Shown here one piece after another: positions 35,443 through 43,491 of a stretch of DNA of 64,000 nucleotides. The notes beneath the pieces are model-generated. The model worked only from the letters and a program-made list of their open reading frames with translations. It ran no database searches and had not been told where the DNA came from. Made by a program: the position numbers and the translations under genes. How positions within the stretch are numbered: position 1 is the first letter of the stretch; every line of letters starts with the position of its first letter. Origin of the DNA: a candidate division WOR-1 bacterium RIFOXYB2_FULL_37_13 (GTDB lineage Bacteria > Margulisbacteria > WOR-1 > XYC2-FULL-46-14 > XYC2-FULL-37-10); the NCBI GenBank assembly GCA_001771535.1, contig MEUB01000017.1, forward strand, positions 1 to 64,000, written 5' to 3'.

Positions 35443-36450
35443 GTGCCAGAGCTTAGACAAAATCCAGCGACAAAAGAGTGGGTTATAATTGCAACCGAGC
35501 GCGCTAGGCGCCCTGAAGATTTTCCCCAAAAACCGCCTGAAATACAAACCCCCGAGGAGATAGAAAAATGTCCTTTTTGCGAAGGGCATGAAAGTGAGAC
35601 CCCACCTGAGATATTTGCCTATCGCGAGTATGGGACAGCTCCAAATTCTCCTGGCTGGTGGATAAGAGTTATTCCAAATAAATTTGCCGCGCTTATCCGT
35701 GACGGTTTGCCAAAAAGAGAAAAGATTGACCATTTTTTCCGCCGGATGGATGGGATTGGAGAACATGAAGTCCTGATAGAACATCCAAAGCATGATTTTA
35801 CAATAGCTACAATGGAAGAAAAACAGGTCGAGGAGATTTTTTTGGCGTATCGTGAAAGATATTTGGATTTGTGCAAAAACCCGAAATTTGAGCTTGTAAT
35901 GGTATTTAAAAATCATGGACAGGCAGCGGGCACATCTGTTAGGCATCCTCATTCACAGATTATAGCGAGTCCTGTGACTCCCCAGCATGTGCGCCACAGA
36001 CTTGAAGAGGCAATGAGATATTTTGATGATAATGGTGTATGCGTGTATTGCGCAATGATCGAAGAAGAGCTTAAAATGAAAGAGCGGTTAGTCTTGGAAA
36101 CGGACAATTTTGTAGCTTTTGAACCGTTTGCTTCCCGTTCCCCATTTGAAACGTTAATACTGCCAAAAAAGCACAGTTCCTCTTTTCAATTTATAACTTC
36201 CGACGAAACAAAGGAAATGGCATATGTTACAAAGGCCATACTTTCCAAACTTTATAAATCACTAAAAGACCCTGATTATAATTATGTTATTCATTCTTCT
36301 CCGTGCCACGAAAAGGAGCTGGAATATTATCACTGGCATATGCAAATTTTGCCAAGGATAACAGCGCTTGCCGGGTTTGAACTTGGATCCGGCATTTATA
36401 TTAATACCGTGATCCCGGAAAAAGCCGCGGATTTTCTAAGAAATGCCTAA
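35443..36450 (+). CDS. galT: Galactose-1-phosphate uridylyltransferase
   Basis: A 335-aa Leloir-pathway enzyme that swaps UMP between UDP-glucose and galactose-1-P. The first zinc pair is CPFCEGHE; the active-site histidine triad is in NHGQAAGTSVRHPHSQ; HWHMQILPR gives further ligands. GTG is the start, 7 nt after a TACAAT box that overlaps the stop of the giant gene, so it is probably transcribed separately and without a leader. In deep bacteria such enzymes may act on other sugar phosphates (GalT/ADP-glucose phosphorylase-like). It overlaps the next gene by 8 bp. Confidence 0.9.
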   Translation: MPELRQNPATKEWVIIATERARRPEDFPQKPPEIQTPEEIEKCPFCEGHESETPPEIFAYREYGTAPNSPGWWIRVIPNKFAALIRDGLPKREKIDHFFRRMDGIGEHEVLIEHPKHDFTIATMEEKQVEEIFLAYRERYLDLCKNPKFELVMVFKNHGQAAGTSVRHPHSQIIASPVTPQHVRHRLEEAMRYFDDNGVCVYCAMIEEELKMKERLVLETDNFVAFEPFASRSPFETLILPKKHSSSFQFITSDETKEMAYVTKAILSKLYKSLKDPDYNYVIHSSPCHEKELEYYHWHMQILPRITALAGFELGSGIYINTVIPEKAADFLRNA

Positions 36451-36958
36451 CGTTATAATCTTAATTTCGGGTATATTTTTAGGGATTGTGGGCTTCTATT
36501 TATTCTATAAATTTTTGTCCAAAAAAAAACTTCTTACTCCGGCAGATTGCAATTCCAGAGATGCCGAAGATTTTCTTAAAAAAAGAGGATTTCAAATTGT
36601 AGAAAAGAAGAGGCAGTCGTCCGTCGTAGTTTATGTAAACGGCAAAGGGCATTTGAATACAGAAGCCGCGGATTTTATAGTTGAAAGAGACAGGAAGCGT
36701 TATGTTGTGAAGGTTGTAAATGAGATTGGCGTTGATCCAACTGAACCTGCGATGCGCCGAAAGTTAATTGAATTTTCAAAGCTTTTTCCCGGGCTTGAAA
36801 TTTTGCTTCTTAACTTAAATGGCGGAGAACTTCAGGAAATAAAACTTAAATTTCCCAAGTCAGAAACTGAACTTTTGTTTACAGTTTTTGTTGCATCTTT
36901 TATTGTTTTAGGGATTGTTGCTTTGGTTGTTTTGCTGGTACAATTGAAATTATATTAA
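36443..36958 (+). CDS. Membrane protein with two terminal helices, hypothetical
   Basis: A 171-aa protein with one hydrophobic helix at each end (about residues 4-23 and 146-168). A soluble middle contains LNTEAADFIVERDRKRYVVKVVNEIG, a pattern like the D...V-K core of restriction-endonuclease-like folds. That likeness is weak and no nuclease activity should be assumed. It overlaps galT by 8 bp and precedes nadK by 58 bp. Family not recognised. Confidence 0.65.
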   Translation: MPNVIILISGIFLGIVGFYLFYKFLSKKKLLTPADCNSRDAEDFLKKRGFQIVEKKRQSSVVVYVNGKGHLNTEAADFIVERDRKRYVVKVVNEIGVDPTEPAMRRKLIEFSKLFPGLEILLLNLNGGELQEIKLKFPKSETELLFTVFVASFIVLGIVALVVLLVQLKLY

Positions 36959-37016
36959 ATGATTTTTGGAAGTATGGAATTTTACCTGCTTGATGCCAAG
37001 CAGACGGAGGCATATT

Positions 37017-37802
37017 ATGAAGAAAGTAAGCATAATTCACAAAAAAGAAGATAAGTTGATTGCCGGTACGGCAAAACAATTAACAAAAGAGCTTTCGCCT
37101 TCTTTTGTTTTTGTTGCCGACCCCAGAAAGGCCGATTTTATAATAACTTTAGGCGGAGACGGGACTGTTTTGCGTGCCGCGCACATTATTTCTCAACACG
37201 ATATCCCTCTTTTAACGGTTCAGCTCGGAGGACTCGGGCTTTTAACAGAATGCTCTTTGGGAGAATTGCCTGCCGCATTGGAAAGTATTAAAAATAAAAA
37301 ATATCAGATCGATTCAAGATTAATGCTGAAGGTTCATGTTGTAAGAAAAAACAAAATTGTTAAAGAACTTTTCGCATTAAACGACGCGGTTGTCTGCAAA
37401 AATGATATTGCTCGCATTATCAAGCTTAGAGCTTTTTTGGGCGATGATCTTTTGGGCGAATATGCCGCGGACGGGATTATTGCTTCAACTCCTACCGGTT
37501 CGACGGCTTATAACTTTGCCGTAAACGGGCCTATTTTGCCTGTCCATTCAAAATCGTATATCCTCTCTCCGATATGTCCGCATCGCGCAACCGATCGCTC
37601 AATCGTTTTGGAAGAAGATGTTACACTTGCGATTATAAAAGGAAAAGACGTCCTTCTTACGGTAGACGGCCAGCAGACCTTATCGCTAAAACCTGATGAT
37701 ATAGTGAAGATTGGTGTTTCAAAAGAAAAAACGAGTTTTATAAGGTTTAAAGAGTACGACATTTGGGGGCTTTTGCGTAGTAAATTGGGGTGGGGAACGT
37801 AA
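37017..37802 (+). CDS. nadK: NAD kinase
   Basis: A 261-aa enzyme that phosphorylates NAD to NADP. The GGDG motif is in ITLGGDGTVLRAAH near residue 45. NDAVV, the diacylglycerol-kinase-like TPTGSTAYNFAVNGP and LTVDGQ further mark the family. I start at the ATG at 37017 because GGAGG lies 6 nt before it. A longer reading from 36966 has no ribosome site. It is the last gene of the plus-strand run beginning with galT. Confidence 0.95.
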   Translation: MKKVSIIHKKEDKLIAGTAKQLTKELSPSFVFVADPRKADFIITLGGDGTVLRAAHIISQHDIPLLTVQLGGLGLLTECSLGELPAALESIKNKKYQIDSRLMLKVHVVRKNKIVKELFALNDAVVCKNDIARIIKLRAFLGDDLLGEYAADGIIASTPTGSTAYNFAVNGPILPVHSKSYILSPICPHRATDRSIVLEEDVTLAIIKGKDVLLTVDGQQTLSLKPDDIVKIGVSKEKTSFIRFKEYDIWGLLRSKLGWGT

Positions 37803-37869
37803 AAAATAAATGTCCAAAAAATAGACATTAAGGTAATTAAAAAGCAGGAAATGCAACCCTCCAATTCTT

Positions 37870-38487
37870 TTATATTGAAATAGTCCTTGCTCTTTCTGAA
37901 TAAGCATCTGAGGTGCCAGCATGAAGGGGAGGATAAAGATTTTTTGTTGACGGGAATGCGGATAATATGGATTCCGTTTCTAAAGAGACAGTTTTGTCTC
38001 TGTTTATTTCAATTGACATAATTGTAAAATTTAAAATTATACGCGCCCTTGATGGGAGCGGCTGTCCTGCTTGAATCGCAACTCCTTCGCCTTTTTTATG
38101 GCTATTTTCAGAACAAAAAACCATGTGATATCTTTCTTCGGGACTTATTAACTTAAGAATGGCCCCTAATTCGTGATCAGTAACATTTAATTTAAAGGAG
38201 ATAGTATCCTCTTCTGGAAACTTAAAAGAGAGAGGACTTTTTCTGCCTGAAACAGCTTTTGTCACGTTGCGTAAAAATATCGTAGCAGCTTTTAAAGAAC
38301 CCTCTATTTTTAAAGTTATTGTTTGCTCCCTAATAGCAGAAGAAGAAGGATTATGTCTAATTTCTCCAATAAAGGCCAAACCACTTCTGATCACTTTTGA
38401 AGAAAAAAAACTTGTTGGAGAACAGCCTCTGCCAAGAATTAAGTATGGAGATGAGCCTGGCAGAATATTATTGTTTGACCCTATCAT
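37870..38487 (-). CDS. Hypothetical protein (third gene of a small operon)
   Basis: A 205-aa protein of no family I recognise. It is rich in beta-strand patterns (TITLKIEGSLKAATIFL, TISFKLNVTDHELGAILKL) with no signal peptide, membrane span or catalytic motif. Its ATG comes 1 bp after the stop of the 69-aa gene, so it is translationally coupled to it. No terminator is obvious downstream; a weak hairpin lies near 37810-37830. Confidence 0.6.
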   Translation of the reverse strand: MIGSNNNILPGSSPYLILGRGCSPTSFFSSKVIRSGLAFIGEIRHNPSSSAIREQTITLKIEGSLKAATIFLRNVTKAVSGRKSPLSFKFPEEDTISFKLNVTDHELGAILKLISPEERYHMVFCSENSHKKGEGVAIQAGQPLPSRARIILNFTIMSIEINRDKTVSLETESILSAFPSTKNLYPPLHAGTSDAYSERARTISI

Positions 38488-38488
38488 T

Positions 38489-38698
38489 TTAATTGATATT
38501 CCAACGAAGTAAGTCGCTAAGAACTTCAGGGTTTAGGATTTTTGCGAAATATCTGGGGTCAGAAATGTTTGGTGCTCCTGTAATGGGAAAGGTTGTAAAT
38601 AAAACAACTTTGGAAAATTTAACTTTGATAAGTTTGTCGACGTAATCGGTAACAAGATGGTTGCTTATATATTGAATTACATTGGCCTGGTTTTCCAT
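38489..38698 (-). CDS. Small hypothetical protein (second gene of operon)
   Basis: A 69-aa protein with AAGGGG about 7 nt before the ATG. It contains a hydrophobic stretch KVVLFTTFPITGAP and ends DLLRWNIN. No family is recognised. It lies between the 66-aa and 205-aa genes with gaps of 17 bp and 1 bp. Confidence 0.55.
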   Translation of the reverse strand: MENQANVIQYISNHLVTDYVDKLIKVKFSKVVLFTTFPITGAPNISDPRYFAKILNPEVLSDLLRWNIN

Positions 38699-38715
38699 CT
38701 AAATCCCCTTCTTTC

Positions 38716-38916
38716 TTAAATAGCTTTATCAATCTTTTTTGATTTTTCTGAGAAAACCGATTCAAATTTTGCCATTAGAACATCAACAAAGCGACCCGGG
38801 CTTTTTTCAAGGATTGTAGCCCATGCTTTAGGCCCAAATTCTGCTTTTGTATAGGTTTTATTGCCTATACTGTATACATCGTGAGAGCTATTTGTTGAAT
38901 TTTCATTTGCTAACAT
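38716..38916 (-). CDS. Small hypothetical protein (first gene of operon)
   Basis: A 66-aa protein with AGGAG 8 nt before the ATG. It reads as soluble and mixed, with an ending VFSEKSKKIDKAI. No family is recognised. It opens a compact three-gene operon that runs away from cutA; the 147-bp gap between them holds both 5' regions. Confidence 0.55.
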   Translation of the reverse strand: MLANENSTNSSHDVYSIGNKTYTKAEFGPKAWATILEKSPGRFVDVLMAKFESVFSEKSKKIDKAI

Positions 38917-39063
38917 AACATTTACTCCTGCGTTTCTAAGTATATATCGAAATATTTTTTCAGGAATTTCACATTAACTTTTAAACAGCATGTTTTTATG
39001 GCAAACGATCAAAAAGGTTGATACAATTAATGTTTATAAACTAATTCTCTGGAGGAATTTGAT

Positions 39064-39381
39064 ATGAAACATTATATACAAATTTCAACCACTGTCAATC
39101 ATAAAAAAGAAGCCAAAAAGATAGCCCGAGCGTTAATAAAAGAAAAGCTTGCCGCATGCGTACAGATTTTGGGTCCTATTTTGAGCATATACGAATGGAA
39201 AGGCAAACTGGAAGAGGCAAAAGAATGGATGTGCATTATCAAGACGAGGGAAGACTTGTATCAAAAAGTCGAGACGGCTATAAAAAGGCTTCATTCTTAT
39301 GAAACGCCGGAAGTTATCGCGATGCCGATAACTTCTGTAGATAAAGATTATTTTGATTGGATGACTACTGGAACTCTTTGA
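39064..39381 (+). CDS. cutA: Divalent cation tolerance protein CutA
   Basis: A 105-aa trimeric ferredoxin-like protein. The family marks are LAACVQILGPILSIYEWKGKLEE and YETPEVIAMPI. Its physiological role is unsettled beyond metal tolerance in E. coli. GGAGG lies about 8 nt before the ATG; a TACAAT box lies near 39022-39027. It ends 9 bp before the convergent rlmD stop. Confidence 0.95.
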   Translation: MKHYIQISTTVNHKKEAKKIARALIKEKLAACVQILGPILSIYEWKGKLEEAKEWMCIIKTREDLYQKVETAIKRLHSYETPEVIAMPITSVDKDYFDWMTTGTL

Positions 39382-39389
39382 TTGGCCTG

Positions 39390-40649
39390 TCACATAGAAG
39401 CCAAATGTTTTAAGAGTACCACGTTCTCAATATGCGGGGTATGAGGGAACATATCGATCGGCTGGATTTTTTTAATATGATATCCGCCCTCTAAAAACAG
39501 ATTAATGTCTTCTCTTTGAGTATTAGGATTGCAAGAGATATATACTATCTCTTTTGGTTTTGCTTCGACGATTTTTTGTAGTACTTTTTTGTGTATTCCC
39601 GGTCGCGGTGGATCGAGAATTATTTTGTCAGACTTTAAATCAAGGCTTTTGATAACATCTTCAACCCTGCCTGCTATTGCGGAAAAGTTTTCCATTCCGT
39701 TTAATTCCGCATTTTCCAAAGAGAGTTTTGTTGCCGCCTCATTTTCTTCTATCCCTATAATTTCCTTTGCCTTTTTCGCAAGAGATAAGCCAATGCTGCC
39801 CGTACCGGAATAGAGATCAAAGACTTTTTCATCCCCTTTTAGATTTGCAAATTCTGTTATTATTTGAATCAGCCTTTCTGCCTGCTTTGTATTGGTTTGG
39901 AAGAAAGATTGGACTGGAATTTTGAATTTTATCTTGTTTAATGATTCTAAAAGATAGTCCTGCCCGATGCTTTTTTGTATTTCACCATAAGACCTGTCGG
40001 CAGGGGAGAGGTTGTGGCTCCAGGTGATGCCTTGTACGACATCTTTTAATTCTTCCCACAATTCTTCAAGAGGGAATTCGCCTTTATCGGAAGTTAAGAT
40101 GCTTAAAATCGTATTTTTTATGTTTTTCCCTTCACGAATAACAACATGTCTCATAATCCCTTCTGGATAACTTCTCAAGTCACTTGATTTTATGAATTCT
40201 CTCAAGCGGGCTACTATTTCATTGCTATCTTCTGATAACAGCCAGCATTTTTCTATGTCTAAAGTTTTGTTTTTGTCATCTTTTAGTCCAATAGAAAAAT
40301 CAGGACCGAATGCAAAGTCCATCCTATTCCTGTAGAAAAATTCCTGAGGGGCTGGAATTATCGGTTCACAAAACCCAAATAGCCCTTTTATTTTTTCTTC
40401 TTTTATTTTAAGCTGATTTTCATATTTTAATTGCTGCCAGGGGCATCCTCCGCATTGCCCTGCATATTTACACGGCGCATTTTTGCGAAGAGGCGAATCT
40501 TTTATGACTTTTTCAAATCTTCCAAGTTTATTTCTTTTGCTTATAATATAGCCTTCTATAATATCTTCTGGATAGGCAAAACGAAAGCTAATCCCTTCAC
40601 GGCTTACTCCCCGACCTTTTTTATCAATATCTATTATTTCAAACTGCAT
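39390..40649 (-). CDS. rlmD: 23S rRNA (uracil-C5)-methyltransferase, RumA/RlmD family
   Basis: A 419-aa SAM-dependent methyltransferase. The N-terminal TRAM-like domain is followed by an iron-sulfur cluster motif C-x5-C-x2-C (CKYAGQCGGCPW) near residues 59-70. The SAM site is VFDLYSGTGSIGLSLA and the catalytic blocks are DPPRPGIH and YISCNPNTQ with the nucleophilic Cys. Which uracil (1939 or 747) is modified cannot be read from sequence. The ATG follows a minus-strand TATAAT by 6 nt, within the 23-bp gap it shares with the divergent thioesterase. Confidence 0.9.
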   Translation of the reverse strand: MQFEIIDIDKKGRGVSREGISFRFAYPEDIIEGYIISKRNKLGRFEKVIKDSPLRKNAPCKYAGQCGGCPWQQLKYENQLKIKEEKIKGLFGFCEPIIPAPQEFFYRNRMDFAFGPDFSIGLKDDKNKTLDIEKCWLLSEDSNEIVARLREFIKSSDLRSYPEGIMRHVVIREGKNIKNTILSILTSDKGEFPLEELWEELKDVVQGITWSHNLSPADRSYGEIQKSIGQDYLLESLNKIKFKIPVQSFFQTNTKQAERLIQIITEFANLKGDEKVFDLYSGTGSIGLSLAKKAKEIIGIEENEAATKLSLENAELNGMENFSAIAGRVEDVIKSLDLKSDKIILDPPRPGIHKKVLQKIVEAKPKEIVYISCNPNTQREDINLFLEGGYHIKKIQPIDMFPHTPHIENVVLLKHLASM

Positions 40650-40672
40650 TATTTCATTATATAATGGTACTC
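40650..40672. promoter_or_regulatory. Shared 23-bp divergent promoter with palindromic -10 box
   Basis: The palindrome ATTATATAAT (40656-40665) reads as TATAAT on both strands. It ends 6 nt before the rlmD ATG on one side and 7 nt before the thioesterase ATG on the other. The -35 boxes must then lie inside the opposite coding sequences: TTGATG for rlmD (40679-40684, minus) and a weak TTTCAA for the thioesterase (40637-40642). Confidence 0.55.
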
Positions 40673-41092
40673 ATGAACCATCAAACGAAGATAAGGGTTA
40701 TATACAAAGATACAGATGCGGGCGGGGTCGTTTATTACGCAAATTATTTGGGGTTTTTTGAGCAGGGGAGGACTGAATATATTCGCAGCCTTGGCTTTTC
40801 CCTTAAGGCGTATGAACAAAGAGGAGTTCTTTTTGCCGTGGAACATGTAGACTGCAATTACAACTCTCCGGCTTTTTACGATGATGAAGTTGTCATAGAG
40901 ACAGAGGCTGAAAAGATAACAGGGGCAAGAATTGTCTTTTTTCAAAAATGTTGCAGAGGAAATCAGCCTCTTGTAACGGCAAGAACGACGCTTTTTGCGA
41001 TGGACGTAAAAAATTTTAGGCCAATGAGGATCCCTCAGGAGTTTTTGGAAAAAATTCGTGACAACTCTTTACACATTGAATCTAAAACTTAG
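40673..41092 (+). CDS. ybgC: Acyl-CoA thioesterase, YbgC/4HBT family
   Basis: A 139-aa hotdog-fold thioesterase. The active-site pattern YKDTDAGGVVYYANYLGFFEQGR carries the catalytic Asp and matches YbgC. It hydrolyses acyl-CoA thioesters; in proteobacteria YbgC works with Tol-Pal, but no tol gene is nearby. I start at the ATG at 40673, since the earlier in-frame ATG (40664) is part of the TATAATG box. Its end overlaps the convergent YchF-like gene by 24 bp. Confidence 0.9.
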   Translation: MNHQTKIRVIYKDTDAGGVVYYANYLGFFEQGRTEYIRSLGFSLKAYEQRGVLFAVEHVDCNYNSPAFYDDEVVIETEAEKITGARIVFFQKCCRGNQPLVTARTTLFAMDVKNFRPMRIPQEFLEKIRDNSLHIESKT

Positions 41093-42094
41093 TATATCCC
41101 CGTCCTCAACTAAATAATCTTTCCCTTTAAGATGAAATTTGCCAAGCTCTTTTAGTTTTGCTTCTGAGCCTGCTTCTATAAGATCGGAGTATTTAAACAT
41201 CTCCGCTTTTACAAAGCCTTTTTGGATATCCGTATGAATGGCAGCTCCTGCTTCCGGCGCGAAAGCTCCGCGCCTTATCGGCCATGCCCGCACTTCATCT
41301 TCTCCCACAGTAAAGTAAGAAATAAGCCCAAGCCCTTCGTAAGTTAGTCTATTCATTTTATTGACAGCTGGTTCATCAATCCCAAGCTCTTTCATGAATT
41401 CCTGCTGATCGCTTTCCGGAAGATCGGCAATTTCTTTTTCAATGGCGACACTTAATGGAATTGTGGGGATATTAAAAGATGATGTTATTTCTTTGCAAAG
41501 AGAATCACCTTTAATTTTATCTTCGGAAACATTTAGCGCGATAAAGATTGGTTTTAACGTATAAAACTGATAAGTTTTTAAAAGTTTTACTTCTTCTTCT
41601 GACCAATTAAAGTTTTTTATATGCTTTTCTTCATCAAGCAGTTTTTTACATTTGTCCATGATTTCTTTTTCTTTTTCTCTGGTTGCCGCAAATTTAGAGG
41701 TTTTGTCTTTTGCCATAGTTTCAATCCTTTTTTCCACAAGGACAAGATCGGCAATTAAAAGATCTGCCAAAAAATTTGGGATCTCACTTTTTGCCGATTC
41801 TTCTTTCGCAACAAAGCATATCTCGTCGGCATTTTTCAGGTTGTCCATTATAAGTTTTTTTGTGGGACCTTCCATGTCCAGGTTAGGGAGCAGCAGGTAT
41901 TCAATTTTTACGTAAGTTGTCTTTTTGGGGTTGTACATGGAGATAAGCTTGGCAATTCTTGGGTCTTTGACATTGCATGTTCCAATATGAGATTCGAGCG
42001 GTTTTTCTGTTATTTGATCAAGGCCAATGCCTGTTACCAGGCTAAAAAGCTCTTCTTTTTCTGACTGTGAATTCCCGATTATTGCAGTTTTCAT
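41069..42094 (-). CDS. YchF-like (DUF933) protein with degenerate P-loop
   Basis: A 341-aa protein clearly related to the ribosome-associated ATPase YchF. The C-terminal TGS half is well kept (AWPIRRGAFAPEAGAAIHTD, FVKAEMFKYSDLIEAG, GKDYLVEDGDILSFRFNV) and LKTYQFYTLKPIFIALNV is typical. In the N-terminal GTPase fold, the P-loop GxxxxGKS reads GNSQSEKE, so the Gly, and the Ser/Thr after Lys, are replaced by Glu. Nucleotide binding is probably lost or altered. The ATG follows TATAAT (minus, 42101-42106) by 6 nt. A canonical ychF may exist elsewhere in the genome. Confidence 0.82.
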   Translation of the reverse strand: MKTAIIGNSQSEKEELFSLVTGIGLDQITEKPLESHIGTCNVKDPRIAKLISMYNPKKTTYVKIEYLLLPNLDMEGPTKKLIMDNLKNADEICFVAKEESAKSEIPNFLADLLIADLVLVEKRIETMAKDKTSKFAATREKEKEIMDKCKKLLDEEKHIKNFNWSEEEVKLLKTYQFYTLKPIFIALNVSEDKIKGDSLCKEITSSFNIPTIPLSVAIEKEIADLPESDQQEFMKELGIDEPAVNKMNRLTYEGLGLISYFTVGEDEVRAWPIRRGAFAPEAGAAIHTDIQKGFVKAEMFKYSDLIEAGSEAKLKELGKFHLKGKDYLVEDGDILSFRFNV

Positions 42095-42153
42095 TTATTT
42101 ATTATAGCAGATTAAGGCGCATCTGACATGTCAAATCGAGGCCGCATGCCTCC

Positions 42154-42181
42154 TTGACATTTTGCAAATATAATGTATACT
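42154..42181 (+). promoter_or_regulatory. Promoter of AAA/DUF4143 copy 2
   Basis: TTGACA (42154-42159), a 16-bp spacer and TATACT (42176-42181) end 6 nt before the ATG at 42188. Just upstream is a small inverted repeat, GAGGC-CGCAT-GCCTC (42138-42152), ending 1 bp before the -35 box. The spacer contains TGCAAAT, as at copy 1. Confidence 0.65.
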
Positions 42182-42187
42182 TTGTTT

Positions 42188-43420
42188 ATGCAAGGTAAAA
42201 ACAAAGTGTTACTTAGAAATCTTAAAAAAGAAATTGAGAAGCTGATAAGAGGAAGTCAGTCAGCTTTGATTTTTGGGCCTCGCCAGGTAGGAAAGACCAC
42301 CTTAATTAAAGAAGCTCTTTTAAATGCTCCAAATGTCAGGGAGTATCCTTTGCAGAACCCTGAAATACGCGCTGAAATAGAAAAAGATCCCGCCATATTA
42401 TCCAGGCAGTTGCTGGCAAACAAAAATAAACCATATGTCTTTGTTGATGAGGCGCAAAAAGTTCCAGAAATTTTTGATGGTATACAATACATTTTGGATG
42501 AGAAAAAAGCGAAATTTTTAATAACAGGATCATCTGCGAGGAAATTAAGAAGAAAAGGCTCAAATTTATTGCCAGGCAGGGTAAAAATATTTCATTTGGA
42601 TCCTCTTCTATGGAATGAGTTCGGATGGATAAAAGAAAACAATATAAAAGAATTGGAAATAAAAAATATAAATAAAAAAGTTGATTATTTCTTTGAAAAA
42701 TCTTTAATTTTTGGAGCTTTACCTGGAATTGTTAACCTGAACAATGATAATGATAGAAAAGATTTTTTAAAAGCTTATGCCCATATTTATCTTGAAGAGG
42801 AAATAAGAGCCGAAGCATTAAGCAGGAAAATAGGAGCTTTTTCAAGATTTTTGGAGCTTTCAGCAAATGAGTCGGGAACTTCTCCTAATTTTACCAAACT
42901 TTCAATGGAATCGGGCGTAAGCATGCCTGCAATTAGAGAATTTTATAATTTACTTGAGGATACTCTTATCGTCGAAAGAATAGATCCGTATCTTAAGAAC
43001 GCAAGAAAAAGAATATTGGCTTCGTCCCGTTATTATTTTTTTGATTTGGGAGTCAGGAATTCATTGGCAAGATTTTCTTTGAATAAAGAATTAATTAACT
43101 CTCAAAAAGGAATATTGTTTGAGCATGCTATTATTCTTGAAATTATAAGAAGGATAAGATCTTTAAATAAAGAGTTCAAGGTTTGTTATTGGCGAACTTC
43201 AGGAGGGGCAGAAGTTGACTGTGTTATAGATTTGGGGCATAAAGTAATCCCTGTTGAGATTAAAGCAAGCAAAAAAATTGCCTTGTCTGAACTAAAAGGG
43301 CTTAAGATTTTTTTAGACGATTATAAAGATGTTGCAGATATTGGCTATGTCATAACTTGGGGAGATAAACCAGAGCAATTAGCTGATAATATTATCGCCT
43401 TGCCTTGGTCTTTCATTTAA
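42188..43420 (+). CDS. AAA ATPase with DUF4143 domain (copy 2)
   Basis: A 410-aa member of the same family as the gene at 28739, but clearly divergent. Walker A is FGPRQVGKTTLIKEAL, Walker B YVFVDEAQKVPE and sensor ITGSSARKLRR; DUF4143 ends with TSGGAEVDCVIDLGHKVIPVEIKAS, the nuclease-like core. A winged-helix-like segment (KLSMESGVSMPAIREFYNLL) lies between. The reading frame extends to 42173, but that ATG sits before the -10 box. A strong terminator follows the stop within 5 bp. It opens the accessory island. Confidence 0.85.
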   Translation: MQGKNKVLLRNLKKEIEKLIRGSQSALIFGPRQVGKTTLIKEALLNAPNVREYPLQNPEIRAEIEKDPAILSRQLLANKNKPYVFVDEAQKVPEIFDGIQYILDEKKAKFLITGSSARKLRRKGSNLLPGRVKIFHLDPLLWNEFGWIKENNIKELEIKNINKKVDYFFEKSLIFGALPGIVNLNNDNDRKDFLKAYAHIYLEEEIRAEALSRKIGAFSRFLELSANESGTSPNFTKLSMESGVSMPAIREFYNLLEDTLIVERIDPYLKNARKRILASSRYYFFDLGVRNSLARFSLNKELINSQKGILFEHAIILEIIRRIRSLNKEFKVCYWRTSGGAEVDCVIDLGHKVIPVEIKASKKIALSELKGLKIFLDDYKDVADIGYVITWGDKPEQLADNIIALPWSFI

Positions 43421-43424
43421 AACA

Positions 43425-43453
43425 AAAAGCCCGCCAGCCTCTGACGGGCTTTT
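43425..43453. terminator. Bidirectional intrinsic terminator (copy 1)
   Basis: The stem AAAAGCCCGCCAG / CTGACGGGCTTTT (13 pairs with one C-A mismatch) has loop CCT and A/T runs on both sides, so it can stop transcription in both directions. It lies between the AAA gene and a convergent hypothetical gene. The arms are identical to those at 45433-45461. Confidence 0.9.
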
Positions 43454-43491
43454 ATCTAAGCCTATGGAGCTTTAATCTGGTTTTTGCGTGT

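Noticed and set aside
37803-37840. Terminator after nadK (AATGTC...GACATT)
   Set aside because: A 6-bp AT-rich stem with a 9-nt loop and no T-run is too weak to call.
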